Positions 1 through 7,183 of a stretch of DNA of 10,160 nt are shown piece by piece (the first letter of the stretch is position 1; each line of letters opens with the position of its first letter). This stretch comes from Bdellovibrio sp. (GTDB lineage Bacteria > Bdellovibrionota > Bdellovibrionia > Bdellovibrionales > Bdellovibrionaceae), in contig JAHRXB010000286.1 in the NCBI GenBank assembly GCA_019104905.1, positions 1-10,160 on the forward strand. The letters are read 5' to 3'. The position numbers and the translations under genes were made by a program. Under the pieces are notes generated by a model. That model did no database searches, was not told where the DNA came from, and saw only the letters and a program-made list of their open reading frames with translations.

Positions 1-1319
1 GCAGAAACATTTCGGAGGTCGAAAGAATTTTTCAGCTGCAGCCTTATGAGATCTGCGTTCGAGTCGATCGAGCTTTCGCAATTCTAATGTTAATTCAGTG
101 GGTTGCCTGTGTTTTCTTGGGGGCCCTTTATTCTCCTTCAACCTGGGTCGGGCAGTATGGTGGTGGACTAGAAAACGCCTTGGTCGGGCTAGTTTTCGGG
201 GCCCTCTTTGCGCTTCCTCCTATTTATTGTGCCTGGATATTCCCGGGTCAAAAAATCACTCGGTTTGTCGTCGCTGTGGCGCAAATGTGCTTTTCAATCC
301 TCCTCATTTTTTTGACGGGTGGACGGACCGAAACCCACTTCCATATCTTTATTTCTTTAGCCGCCTTGGCTTTTTATAAAGATATTTCCACTTTGTGGGT
401 GGCCTCCGTGGTGATCATCATGGATCGCCTGGTTAGAGGTCTTCTGTTGCCTTTGTCCATCTATGGGCAAAACCTGAAGATGGAGTGGTGGTGGTTGGAG
501 CTTGCGGGATGGGTGGTGATCGAAGTGTTGATCCTGATCTTGGGGATTCATCGCATTCGTGAAGAACTTTGGCAAATGGCGCATTCGAAATTTCAATTGA
601 TGCGAGCTCGTGAGGAGGCCTTGCGCTTTTCATCCCTGAAGTCGAGCTTTCTCAGTAACATGAGCCACGAGATTCGCACACCTTTGAGTAGTATCATCGG
701 GTTCTCCGATATTCTACGTGATACTCCTCTGGACGAGGAGCAGAAGGATTACGTTGGCACCATTTATCGTTGCTCTGAAACTCTTTTGCGCCTTATTAAC
801 GATATTCTTGATATTTCAAAAATTGAAAACGGTCTTTTACAAATAGATCGACATCGTTTTGATATCAAAGAACTCCACGAAGATATTCACAAGATGTTTT
901 CTGTTAAATGCCAAGATAAGAATGTGGATCTTGAGCTCAAGTTAGATGAAAAAATATCCACCTATACTTGGGGAGACTCCCACCGGCTTCGTCAGATCCT
1001 GATGAATCTGGTGGGGAACGCGGTGAAATTCACTGATAGAGGGAAGATTCGTATCGAGGTAAAGAAAGACGGGGCGGAGGGGCTTTATCGCTGGACTGTC
1101 TCGGATACAGGTAAGGGCATTGACTGCGATAACATCAAAAAACTATTCCGCAGTTTTTATCAAGAGGACCCGTCGATTTCGCGAATGTATGGGGGCTCGG
1201 GGTTAGGGTTGATGATATCTAAAAATCTTGTAGAGCTAATGGGCGGAGAAATTTCGGTGGAAAGCAAATTGGGAGAAGGAACAACATTTTCCTTCTCCCT
1301 TCCTTTAGAGGAGGCTTGA
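1..1319 (+). CDS. Membrane sensor histidine kinase, 5' end outside the window
   Basis: Sensor kinase that autophosphorylates on histidine and passes phosphate to an unseen response regulator; inner membrane. The frame is open from base 3 with no stop, and the 28 residues before the first ATG (base 87) read smoothly into the first membrane helix, so that ATG is probably internal and the true start lies upstream. Numbering from that Met, several hydrophobic segments fill about residues 1-155 and include GGRTETHFHIF (78-88), a His-rich stretch I recall from related Bdellovibrio and planctomycete kinases. A short linker is followed by the HisKA H-box (NMSHEIRTPL, phosphoacceptor H194, bases 666-668), the N-box (LRQILMNLVGNAVKFT, 301-316), G1 (SDTGKGI, 339-345) and G2 (GGSGLGL, 369-375). 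All catalytic boxes look intact. It ends after the ATPase domain with no receiver domain. Its stop abuts the convergent oxidoreductase stop. The signal sensed is unknown. Confidence 0.93.
   Translation, partial: RNISEVERIFQLQPYEICVRVDRAFAILMLIQWVACVFLGALYSPSTWVGQYGGGLENALVGLVFGALFALPPIYCAWIFPGQKITRFVVAVAQMCFSILLIFLTGGRTETHFHIFISLAALAFYKDISTLWVASVVIIMDRLVRGLLLPLSIYGQNLKMEWWWLELAGWVVIEVLILILGIHRIREELWQMAHSKFQLMRAREEALRFSSLKSSFLSNMSHEIRTPLSSIIGFSDILRDTPLDEEQKDYVGTIYRCSETLLRLINDILDISKIENGLLQIDRHRFDIKELHEDIHKMFSVKCQDKNVDLELKLDEKISTYTWGDSHRLRQILMNLVGNAVKFTDRGKIRIEVKKDGAEGLYRWTVSDTGKGIDCDNIKKLFRSFYQEDPSISRMYGGSGLGLMISKNLVELMGGEISVESKLGEGTTFSFSLPLEEA
1271..1299. terminator. Candidate bidirectional terminator hairpin at a convergent gene junction
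   Basis: A perfect 11-bp inverted repeat (arms 1271-1281 and 1289-1299, GGGAGAAGGAA paired with TTCCTTCTCCC) with a 7-base loop lies inside the last codons of the kinase gene. It is 20 bases beyond the stop of the oxidoreductase gene read from the other strand. The two stops abut, so any terminator for either gene must lie in the other's coding region, and this is the only strong dyad I saw there. The T-tract after the stem is poor on both strands (TTCCTTT on +, AATTTGCTTT on -), so Rho-independent termination is uncertain. The sequence also encodes the family-typical GEGTTFSFSLPL end of the ATPase domain, so the repeat could be partly coincidental. Confidence 0.4.
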
Positions 1320-2462
1320 TTATAAAGACATTTCAGCAGGAGATTCTTCTTTCATAACGGAAGAGGATTCGTCTGCTTCAATGCGGAAGCCCAGGGAGGC
1401 CAGGATCGTCTCGGCCTGCAAAAGAGCTCCTACAAGATTTTTCTGTTCGTTGATTGTCGAGGAAGCAATCCAAAGATTCTCTAGATCGGGAATCGTCATG
1501 TTCGCGCTGAGTTTAAGATCTCCATTTCCAGAAATAATTGGTGCCACGAAGATTCTTTCCAGCTTCAATCCGTCCAAAGCTTCAGGGTAGGCGCGTTTGA
1601 TTTGACGTTTGATTTTCTTCAGCGCCAATCCCACAACCTCACTATCTTCAGTGACCTCTTGTTCAATGAAAGTCATCCATTGAGACGCCTGAAGCATTTG
1701 GCCGTCCACTTCGACCGCAGGTAAGAAACGGCCAGCACAAGGACCAATTTCGTCTTGAGTTGTCCCGTTGAGAACGTGCATGGCTGTTGACTCCGTCACC
1801 GCTTTGCTGTGGCAAAGATCAAGGCAGAGTGCCGTCCAGTACGTATTTTTAGAAAGTTTAGAGCGTGCACGCACGGAGAGGGCCTCTTCCGGAAGCAAAA
1901 GCGCAAGATCTTTCACGGTGCCCGCAAAGATAAAATTATGGGCCTGCAAAGTTTTAGAGCCATTGATTGTCACGTGTGTGACTCGTTCACCTTCTTGATG
2001 AAACTTGGTCACATAAGAGCGCGGCATAAAGTCGCCCTGGAATTTTTCAAAAAGCAACTGTGTCCACTCATAAGGTTGAAGAGTCAGATCCAAACGTTTG
2101 CTGTTGGTGAAATAGGCAAGCTCTTCGTAGAAGGGAGGTGGGTTGTCACCGAAACCCAAGAAGGTTTTAAAACCACCAGATTCGTAAGTGATGGGAGCCT
2201 CTTCCGAAGCATCAGCAATAACTTGGGTGTTCAAAACATTCCCAAGGAAACGCAGGGCTTTTTCTGAAAGAACGGAATCAGGAACAAAACGAATTCCGTT
2301 GTTTATTGGGCCGGTTGGGAAGTTGACTTTCTTGTTCACTCCATAGGGAACATCGGCCGCTTCGATAAGGGCGATGTTTTTTGTTTCGCGGCTAAGTGCC
2401 GCTGCGATGCTAAGACCAGTTAAACCGCTTCCAATAATTGCATAATCATAGATATGAGCCAT
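1320..2462 (-). CDS. NAD(P)/FAD-dependent oxidoreductase, amine-oxidase-like, function unknown
   Basis: A 380-residue, probably cytosolic flavoprotein. Residues 4-35 form a Rossmann beta-alpha-beta unit with GSGLTGL (GxGxxG, 11-16) and an acidic residue closing the second strand (E34 in ALIEA), which would bind the ADP part of FAD. The C-terminal NLWIASSTINEQKNLVGAL region (about 329-347) sits where amine-oxidase-like enzymes close over the flavin, but the usual Gly-Asp there is not evident. Substrate unknown. The frame continues upstream to a TTG at 2498. I chose the ATG at 2462 because it puts the dinucleotide fold at the N-terminus as usual, and because AGGGAAGG lies 7 bases ahead of it. 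It is the last gene of the leftward run, 55 bases after the CFI-box gene, and its stop touches the convergent kinase stop. The acidic, Ser-rich tail (about 363-380) is probably disordered. Confidence 0.82.
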   Translation of the reverse strand: MAHIYDYAIIGSGLTGLSIAAALSRETKNIALIEAADVPYGVNKKVNFPTGPINNGIRFVPDSVLSEKALRFLGNVLNTQVIADASEEAPITYESGGFKTFLGFGDNPPPFYEELAYFTNSKRLDLTLQPYEWTQLLFEKFQGDFMPRSYVTKFHQEGERVTHVTINGSKTLQAHNFIFAGTVKDLALLLPEEALSVRARSKLSKNTYWTALCLDLCHSKAVTESTAMHVLNGTTQDEIGPCAGRFLPAVEVDGQMLQASQWMTFIEQEVTEDSEVVGLALKKIKRQIKRAYPEALDGLKLERIFVAPIISGNGDLKLSANMTIPDLENLWIASSTINEQKNLVGALLQAETILASLGFRIEADESSSVMKEESPAEMSL

Positions 2463-2469
2463 GCAAATA

Positions 2470-2477
2470 CCTTCCCT
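2470..2477 (-). promoter_or_regulatory. Ribosome-binding site that fixes the oxidoreductase start
   Basis: AGGGAAGG on the minus strand, 7 bases before the ATG at 2462. It favours this ATG over the in-frame TTG 36 bases further upstream. Part of the site pairs with an upstream TCCCT to form a small hairpin (2473-2486, 5-bp stem, 4-base loop), which could weakly mask it. Confidence 0.55.
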
Positions 2478-2517
2478 CAAAAGGGACAAACTTTGCAAGC
2501 CTCAAAGAGACGAAAAC

Positions 2518-3354
2518 TTAGCTAACGCATTTAATCAAAAGGCGGAGAAAGGCTCTGGCGGCGGGCTTGAGCCATGCTTGCTTATCGAGTAGGCATGCGA
2601 TGGAAGGTGAGGTTTTATAGTAGAAAGCAATGAACTTGCGCCCCCAACGCGAATTGCGCAGGGTAAAATCACGAAACTCACGCAAGGTGAAAACCTCTGG
2701 AGACTGAGGGTCTTCAAAGGCAGCCGTCGCAATAAAACAGCGGGGTCGCTCTTTGTCGGAGAGTTTTAAAAACTGCTTAACGATGTGAGGGTGGCGGGCC
2801 GTTTTTTGAAAAGATTCGGCCTTGCGAACGATGTCGGGATAAATGGGAGTATATTGTATAAACACAGCCAACTGTTTTGCTGCATTCATCATGCGATCTG
2901 AATACTTTTCGTGGGTATCATAGATGCGCATGAGATCCCAGTACACGGAGGCGACAACGGTCAACTCTGTGGTGCGCGCACTGTCTTTAAAAGCTTCGGG
3001 CTTGAGGCGTTCGCCCTTTTTGATCTCAAAAACAATATCTAAAATTTTAAGATATTTTTCGTAAGAGACCGCCGCTTCAGAATAAAGTTTTTGAGTCATG
3101 CAGAGGCGTGCTTTTTTAATCAGTGTCACGCGACTCTTCCACAACTGCAGACGATGCTGTTCTTTGGCTCGTTCCTGAGCCATAAGGATTCCACCACTGC
3201 TTGTCGCCAAGGTTCGGCGTAAATCAGAAATACAGCCCGCACACACCTGAGGTGGTAAATTGGCTTCCCCTGCGGCCTGGAGTTTTGCAATGAGTTCCGG
3301 CGCTACAGGATGAAGCTCAGTGACTTGTATTCCGCATCGGGGGCATTGAATCAT
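2518..3354 (-). CDS. Zinc-ribbon-like protein with C-terminal CFI-box domain
   Basis: A 278-residue protein without signal peptide, function unknown. The N-terminus carries two CxxC pairs (C4/C7 in CPRCG and C38/C41 in CAGC), enough to bind one zinc. Residues about 75-180 look alpha-helical and include a TPR-like pair of helices (about 78-110, with YSEAAVSYEKYLKIL). The C-terminus has CFIATAAFE (206-214), then LREFRDFTLRNSRWGRKFIAFYY and TSPSIACLLDKQ. This is the hallmark of the CFI-box C-terminal domain, found at the ends of diverse bacterial proteins with no established role that I know of. The ATG at 3354 has AAGGA 8 bases upstream, and that site falls in the loop of a 5-bp hairpin (3359-3373). 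It lies 41 bases after priA and 55 before the oxidoreductase, probably in the same transcript. The zinc site is inferred from cysteine spacing only. Confidence 0.85.
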   Translation of the reverse strand: MIQCPRCGIQVTELHPVAPELIAKLQAAGEANLPPQVCAGCISDLRRTLATSSGGILMAQERAKEQHRLQLWKSRVTLIKKARLCMTQKLYSEAAVSYEKYLKILDIVFEIKKGERLKPEAFKDSARTTELTVVASVYWDLMRIYDTHEKYSDRMMNAAKQLAVFIQYTPIYPDIVRKAESFQKTARHPHIVKQFLKLSDKERPRCFIATAAFEDPQSPEVFTLREFRDFTLRNSRWGRKFIAFYYKTSPSIACLLDKQAWLKPAARAFLRLLIKCVS

Positions 3355-3395
3355 TTCTGAGTTCCTTAAACTCCCATTTTAGGAAAGTGTGGCGA

Positions 3396-5435
3396 TTAAA
3401 GCAAACTCATTGGATCAATATCGATTAATATTTTAATTCCAGAAGGCACCCACTCTTGGTCGCCCAATAACTGTCTTGAAAAGGGATTGGCGGCCGAAGC
3501 CTGAGCCGTTTTTATCAAGAGATGATAGCGAAATTGACCTCGTAGCTTGGAAAGGGGGGCCTCTGCGGGCCCTAAAATCTCAATAGACTCATATTGAGGA
3601 AACTGTGCTTTTAAAGCCTGCGCCCGTCTCGCTAAAAGTCGGGCCGTCTCATCGACCTTTCCAAGATGAGTTCCTTGAATACGAAAGCTCACTAAACGTC
3701 CAACCGGAGGGTAGTTAAGTTGCCCCCGAATATTGAGTTCGTGTTGGGCAAATCCTTCGAAGTCATGGTTGCGCGCAAAGGTGATGCTGTCGTGTTCGGC
3801 GTTATAGGTTTGAATAATAACCAGCCCCGGGCTTTCGCCTTCTTTGACGTGACGACCGCTGCGACCACTCATCTGCGTGATCAACTGAAAGCTTCTTTCG
3901 GTGGCGCGAAAATCGGGAAGGTTAAATCCCACATCAGCAAGGACTAATCCCACCAACTTGAGCTTCGGAAAATCCAAGCCTTTGGCGATCATCTGCGTGC
4001 CCACCAAAATATCGATGTCACCACTTTCCATATTGGCAATCAGATCCTCAAGATCTGCACGACTTTGAATTTCATCACGATCGGCGCGGGCAATTTTTTT
4101 GTCGGGAAAAAGCCGAGCGAGATCTGTTTCGACAAGCTCGGTGCCAAGTCCGATTGCTTGCAATTCGCCCTCTTTGCAATCTGGGCAGCGCGATTTGAAG
4201 TTTTCGTGATAATCACAATAGTGACAGATTAAGTGCGAGTGAGCATGTAACGTCAGAGAAATATCACAGTTAGGACACTCGCGCGTATGACCGCAAGCCG
4301 GGCATACCACCATCTGTGCGACACCGCGACGGTTGAGAAACAAGGCTGCTTGATCGCCTTTTTCTAAAACTTCCTTCATGCGCTCATAGAGAGCAGGACT
4401 TAACCAAAAAGGAAGATGGGAATATTTTTCGATGATTTTCTTTTGTTCTTCGTCGTCGGCTTTTTGCTTGCGCAGGTCGATGACCTCAATTTCTGGCAGG
4501 GAACGATTGGCCACGCGACGACGAAGGGTGTGGAGGTGATATTTGCCTTCTTGGGCATTTCGCCAAGATTCCAGACTGGGCGTTGCAGAGCCCAGAACCA
4601 CGGGGCAATTCATCATCTTCCCCATCATCACGGCGGCGTCACGACCATTATATTTTAATTTTTCATCCTGCTTAAAGCTGGGCTCGTGCTCTTCGTCCAC
4701 GATGATAAGTCCCAAATCTTGGATCGGGCAAAACAGAGCTGAGCGAGCACCAATAAGGATCGACTTTCTTCCTTCAACAACATCCCACCACTGATTGGTT
4801 CTTTCCCGATCGGTTAGTTGTGAGTGAAGGGCGGCGATTTTATCTCCAAAACGACGCGCAAAACGCTGAATAAGTTGCGGGGTCAAAGAAATCTCAGGAA
4901 CAAGAACCAGTCCTCGTTTGCCTTCTTTAAGAACCTTATCAAGCAGACGAAGATAAACCTCTGTTTTTCCAGAACCCGTCACGCCGAACACAAGATGAGT
5001 CGAAAAGTTAGAGTATTGAGCGATGCTTTCAAAGCAGGTCTGCTGTTCGTCGGTCAAATGAAGAGCGGAGTCGCTTTCAAGCTGAGGAATGACCGGGGGT
5101 CGTTTGGACTGTCTTTGTTTGTCCGTCTTGCGCAAAGGAGGAAAGGCGGATTGGACCACTTGCCCCACGGGATGAATATAATATTGAGCCAACCACTCCA
5201 GCCACTTCATAAAGGGTTCCGGAAGTGCAGAGTACTCCTCATCAAGGGAATCAATACTTTTGACTTCAAAATCGGGAACGGCGGTCGCTGGTCCCAATAC
5301 GAGGCCCTTGACCTTCCGACGCCCCAGCGGAACGTTCACAAGCTGACCGCGTTGTAAGGGGCCTGAATAGCTGTAGGTTAAGGCCTCTGGAAGAGGCGCA
5401 TCGACTGCGACTCTCCACAGCTGGTCAGAACTCAT
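3396..5435 (-). CDS. priA: Primosomal protein N' (replication restart helicase PriA)
   Basis: 3'-to-5' DNA helicase that recognises stalled or collapsed replication forks and reloads the replicative helicase; cytosol. It is 679 residues against about 730 in E. coli, with every domain seen. The N-terminal 3'-end-binding domain (WRVAVDAPLPEALTYSY, 7-23, and VPLGRRKVKGLVLG, 35-48) is followed by Walker A GVTGSGKTE (151-159), DEEH (247-250) and SATPS (283-287). Eight cysteines (378, 381, 387, 390, 404, 407, 417, 420) would hold two zinc ions. GTQMIAKGLDFP (479-490) and QMSGRSGR (521-528) complete the helicase core. The C-terminal domain has GPAEAPLSKLRGQFRYHLLIK (622-642) and ends IDIDPMSLL. The ATG overlaps the upstream gene's TGA as ATGA, which suggests translational coupling. 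No key residue appears missing. Confidence 0.98.
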   Translation of the reverse strand: MSSDQLWRVAVDAPLPEALTYSYSGPLQRGQLVNVPLGRRKVKGLVLGPATAVPDFEVKSIDSLDEEYSALPEPFMKWLEWLAQYYIHPVGQVVQSAFPPLRKTDKQRQSKRPPVIPQLESDSALHLTDEQQTCFESIAQYSNFSTHLVFGVTGSGKTEVYLRLLDKVLKEGKRGLVLVPEISLTPQLIQRFARRFGDKIAALHSQLTDRERTNQWWDVVEGRKSILIGARSALFCPIQDLGLIIVDEEHEPSFKQDEKLKYNGRDAAVMMGKMMNCPVVLGSATPSLESWRNAQEGKYHLHTLRRRVANRSLPEIEVIDLRKQKADDEEQKKIIEKYSHLPFWLSPALYERMKEVLEKGDQAALFLNRRGVAQMVVCPACGHTRECPNCDISLTLHAHSHLICHYCDYHENFKSRCPDCKEGELQAIGLGTELVETDLARLFPDKKIARADRDEIQSRADLEDLIANMESGDIDILVGTQMIAKGLDFPKLKLVGLVLADVGFNLPDFRATERSFQLITQMSGRSGRHVKEGESPGLVIIQTYNAEHDSITFARNHDFEGFAQHELNIRGQLNYPPVGRLVSFRIQGTHLGKVDETARLLARRAQALKAQFPQYESIEILGPAEAPLSKLRGQFRYHLLIKTAQASAANPFSRQLLGDQEWVPSGIKILIDIDPMSLL

Positions 5436-6289
5436 CGAAACCTCGTGTAGAACTCCGTGATAACATCTTTGGCCGGAAGAGCGTTAATGCCGTCCCACTT
5501 AAGATTGCTGTCTAAAGAAGACGGCTGGAAAAGACTAACAGCTGTTTGAGGTCGGGCTGAGGCGCTGATTAAACGAATGGTGACGCTGTTGTTTCCCCAG
5601 CGAATGGTGCGGGCCCGAGGATAAAACAGACCTCGCGCGAATTGGTTGTAGTTATTGGCGCTCATTTCGACTTGGCTAGGAAGACGTAGTTTGCGAATTA
5701 CAAACTGATCTTGCTCAATCCAGATGCCTGGAGAGTTTTGCTCTTGATCGACAGGGGTGGCGACACCCAGAGCATAGTTAACGACACCGCCAGTACGCGA
5801 GTAACGCACCCAAGGTTCGGGCTCATGCTTGAAATCCGCCCCTGTTTTTCCAATAGGTTTTTTTTGAAAAGCAGATGTGGGAATCATCTTTAACTGAGCC
5901 AGAGTGCTGGCAAAAATTTCGGGATTACGAAAGTTCAGATATTTTTCGAGAAAATCTTCAGGAACCTTTTCGCTCTTTTTGTTGTTGTTAATCAAGCTCC
6001 ACTTTTGTCCGCCGTTATAAAGAAACTGAAGCTTAAAGCTATTTGCCAGATCCTTTCCCCCGGTGACAGTGAGGCGCATCGTCCGATCGCTATCGATAAG
6101 CCAAGTTTCTTTGACAGAAAGGGTTTCCTCACCATTAGAAAACTGCACTTCTTGTTCAATAGCGTAAATGCCGCTGCCTGCATTTTCAGAGGTTTTTTGC
6201 AAAATAGTGCGCGTCGGAAGAATATAGGCCATCGTGAGGGCCGGAGTAAAAACCAGTGCTGTAATGAGGGAAAAAAGGATCTTTTTCAA
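5432..6289 (-). CDS. Secreted periplasmic protein of unknown function, possibly LolA-like fold
   Basis: A 285-residue protein I cannot name. MKKILFSLITALVFTPALTMA is a clear signal peptide, with likely cleavage after A21. There is no lipobox cysteine, so it is probably soluble in the periplasm or surface-attached. The mature part is rich in predicted beta strands, with a hairpin of the type VKETWLID...RTMRLTV (59-75) and later IWIEQDQFVIRKLRL (189-203), GLFYPRARTIRWGNNSVTIRLI (220-241). This alternation recalls the LolA/LolB-type lipoprotein-carrier fold, but that is an inference from pattern only. The start is TTG at 6289, chosen because AAGGAG lies 5 bases upstream and the signal peptide begins exactly there. 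It is 9 bases after galU and overlaps priA by ATGA, so the three are very likely co-transcribed. Confidence 0.85.
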   Translation of the reverse strand: MKKILFSLITALVFTPALTMAYILPTRTILQKTSENAGSGIYAIEQEVQFSNGEETLSVKETWLIDSDRTMRLTVTGGKDLANSFKLQFLYNGGQKWSLINNNKKSEKVPEDFLEKYLNFRNPEIFASTLAQLKMIPTSAFQKKPIGKTGADFKHEPEPWVRYSRTGGVVNYALGVATPVDQEQNSPGIWIEQDQFVIRKLRLPSQVEMSANNYNQFARGLFYPRARTIRWGNNSVTIRLISASARPQTAVSLFQPSSLDSNLKWDGINALPAKDVITEFYTRFR

Positions 6290-6294
6290 GGTGG

Positions 6295-6300
6295 CTCCTT
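6295..6300 (-). promoter_or_regulatory. Strong ribosome-binding site overlapping the galU stop, serving a TTG start
   Basis: AAGGAG on the minus strand, 5 bases before the TTG at 6289. Its first two bases are the last two of the galU stop codon (TAAGGAG), so ribosomes ending galU stop on this site. This supports both the TTG start and translational coupling of galU to the secreted protein gene. Confidence 0.75.
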
Positions 6301-7183
6301 ATTTCAGGCGTTGCGCTAATTGCAAAATATAGTTTTTCAATTCAGAGCCCAGAGTCGGATTCTGCAAAGCCAATTCAATATTGGCCTGGAGGTATCCCAG
6401 CTTGTCCCCGGCATCATACCTTTCTGCAGTAAAGGTCATGGCATTCAACCCTTTGGATTGGCAAAGAACTTTCATGCTATCTGTGAGTTGGATTTCTCCA
6501 TTCAAAGTGGGTCTGGCAGACTGAAGAATGTCCATGATGCTGTTGTCAAAGACATATCGACCCGGAAGGGCCCAGCGACTTTTTGTTTCTGTGGGTTTGG
6601 GCTTTTCCATCAAGGATGTGACCTTAAAAAAGCCACGAGATGTTTCCTCGACCTCAGCGATTCCATATTTGGAAACGTCTTTGTCTTCCACCTTCATAAC
6701 CGAGATCGTTGAGGTTCCTGTTTCTTCAAAAGACTGAACCAGTTGAGAGGTCACGTTGGGCTCGCCATGAAATCCCATGGTGATCTCGTCTCCTAAAAGA
6801 ACCGCAAAAGGCTCTTTCCCAATAATCGGCAAGCCGCAAAGAACGGCATGACCTAATCCCAAAGCCTGTTTTTGACGGATGCTAATGATGTTGGCCTTTT
6901 CGCGAATGCGTGTGACTCGCTCAAGAAGATTTTCTTTGCCGTCTTTAAGAAGTTTGTCCTCAAGCTCGTAGGAGGTGTCGAAGAAATCTTCGATAGCATG
7001 TTTACCGCGGCCTGCGATAAGCACAATGTCTTCAATGCCCGCTTGAACAGCTTCTTCCACGACGTAAAGAATGATGGGGGCGTCAACAATAGTTAGCATT
7101 TCCTTAGGAACCGTCTTTGTGGCGGGCAAAAAACGCGTACCTAGACCTGCGGCGGGGATGATGGCTTTTTTAACTTTCAACAT
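6299..7183 (-). CDS. galU: UTP--glucose-1-phosphate uridylyltransferase
   Basis: Makes UDP-glucose from UTP and glucose-1-phosphate, feeding lipopolysaccharide, capsule and other envelope glycans; cytosolic. At 294 residues it has normal bacterial GalU length. Seen in order: nucleotide-binding loop IPAAGLGTRFLPATK (9-23), PKEML (26-30), VVEEAVQAGIEDIVLIAGRGK (41-61), QALGLGHAVL (106-115), VLLGDE (128-133, metal-binding Asp region), EKP (193-195), GRYVF (208-212), GEIQLTD (229-235) and RYDAGDKLGYL (255-265). The usual Lys after VD in the first domain is Ala (VDAP), a minor variation. The ATG at 7183 follows an in-frame TAA two codons upstream, so no longer form exists. A TTG is the second codon. 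The best Shine-Dalgarno-like bases (AAGG) sit only one base from the ATG, so the start signal is weak. First gene of the leftward run. Confidence 0.97.
   Translation of the reverse strand: MLKVKKAIIPAAGLGTRFLPATKTVPKEMLTIVDAPIILYVVEEAVQAGIEDIVLIAGRGKHAIEDFFDTSYELEDKLLKDGKENLLERVTRIREKANIISIRQKQALGLGHAVLCGLPIIGKEPFAVLLGDEITMGFHGEPNVTSQLVQSFEETGTSTISVMKVEDKDVSKYGIAEVEETSRGFFKVTSLMEKPKPTETKSRWALPGRYVFDNSIMDILQSARPTLNGEIQLTDSMKVLCQSKGLNAMTFTAERYDAGDKLGYLQANIELALQNPTLGSELKNYILQLAQRLK

Noticed and set aside
87..89. ATG at 87 as the start of the histidine kinase
   Set aside because: The same frame is open to the left edge, and the preceding residues continue naturally into the first membrane helix.
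1592..1617. Short direct repeat GTTTGATTT within the oxidoreductase gene
   Set aside because: It encodes a locally repetitive KKIKRQIKR helix; two copies only, no sign of an array or mobile element.
1809..2267. A 152-codon open frame on the plus strand opposite the oxidoreductase
   Set aside because: No domain or convincing start signal; the minus-strand frame has a clear Rossmann fold.
2463..2498. A 12-residue longer oxidoreductase from TTG 2498
   Set aside because: It would push the dinucleotide-binding fold away from the N-terminus, and the ATG at 2462 has its own ribosome-binding site.
4824..5357. A 177-codon open frame on the plus strand opposite priA
   Set aside because: It is a shadow of priA: the minus-strand protein carries all PriA motifs, and the plus frame has basic, low-complexity content with no recognisable domain.
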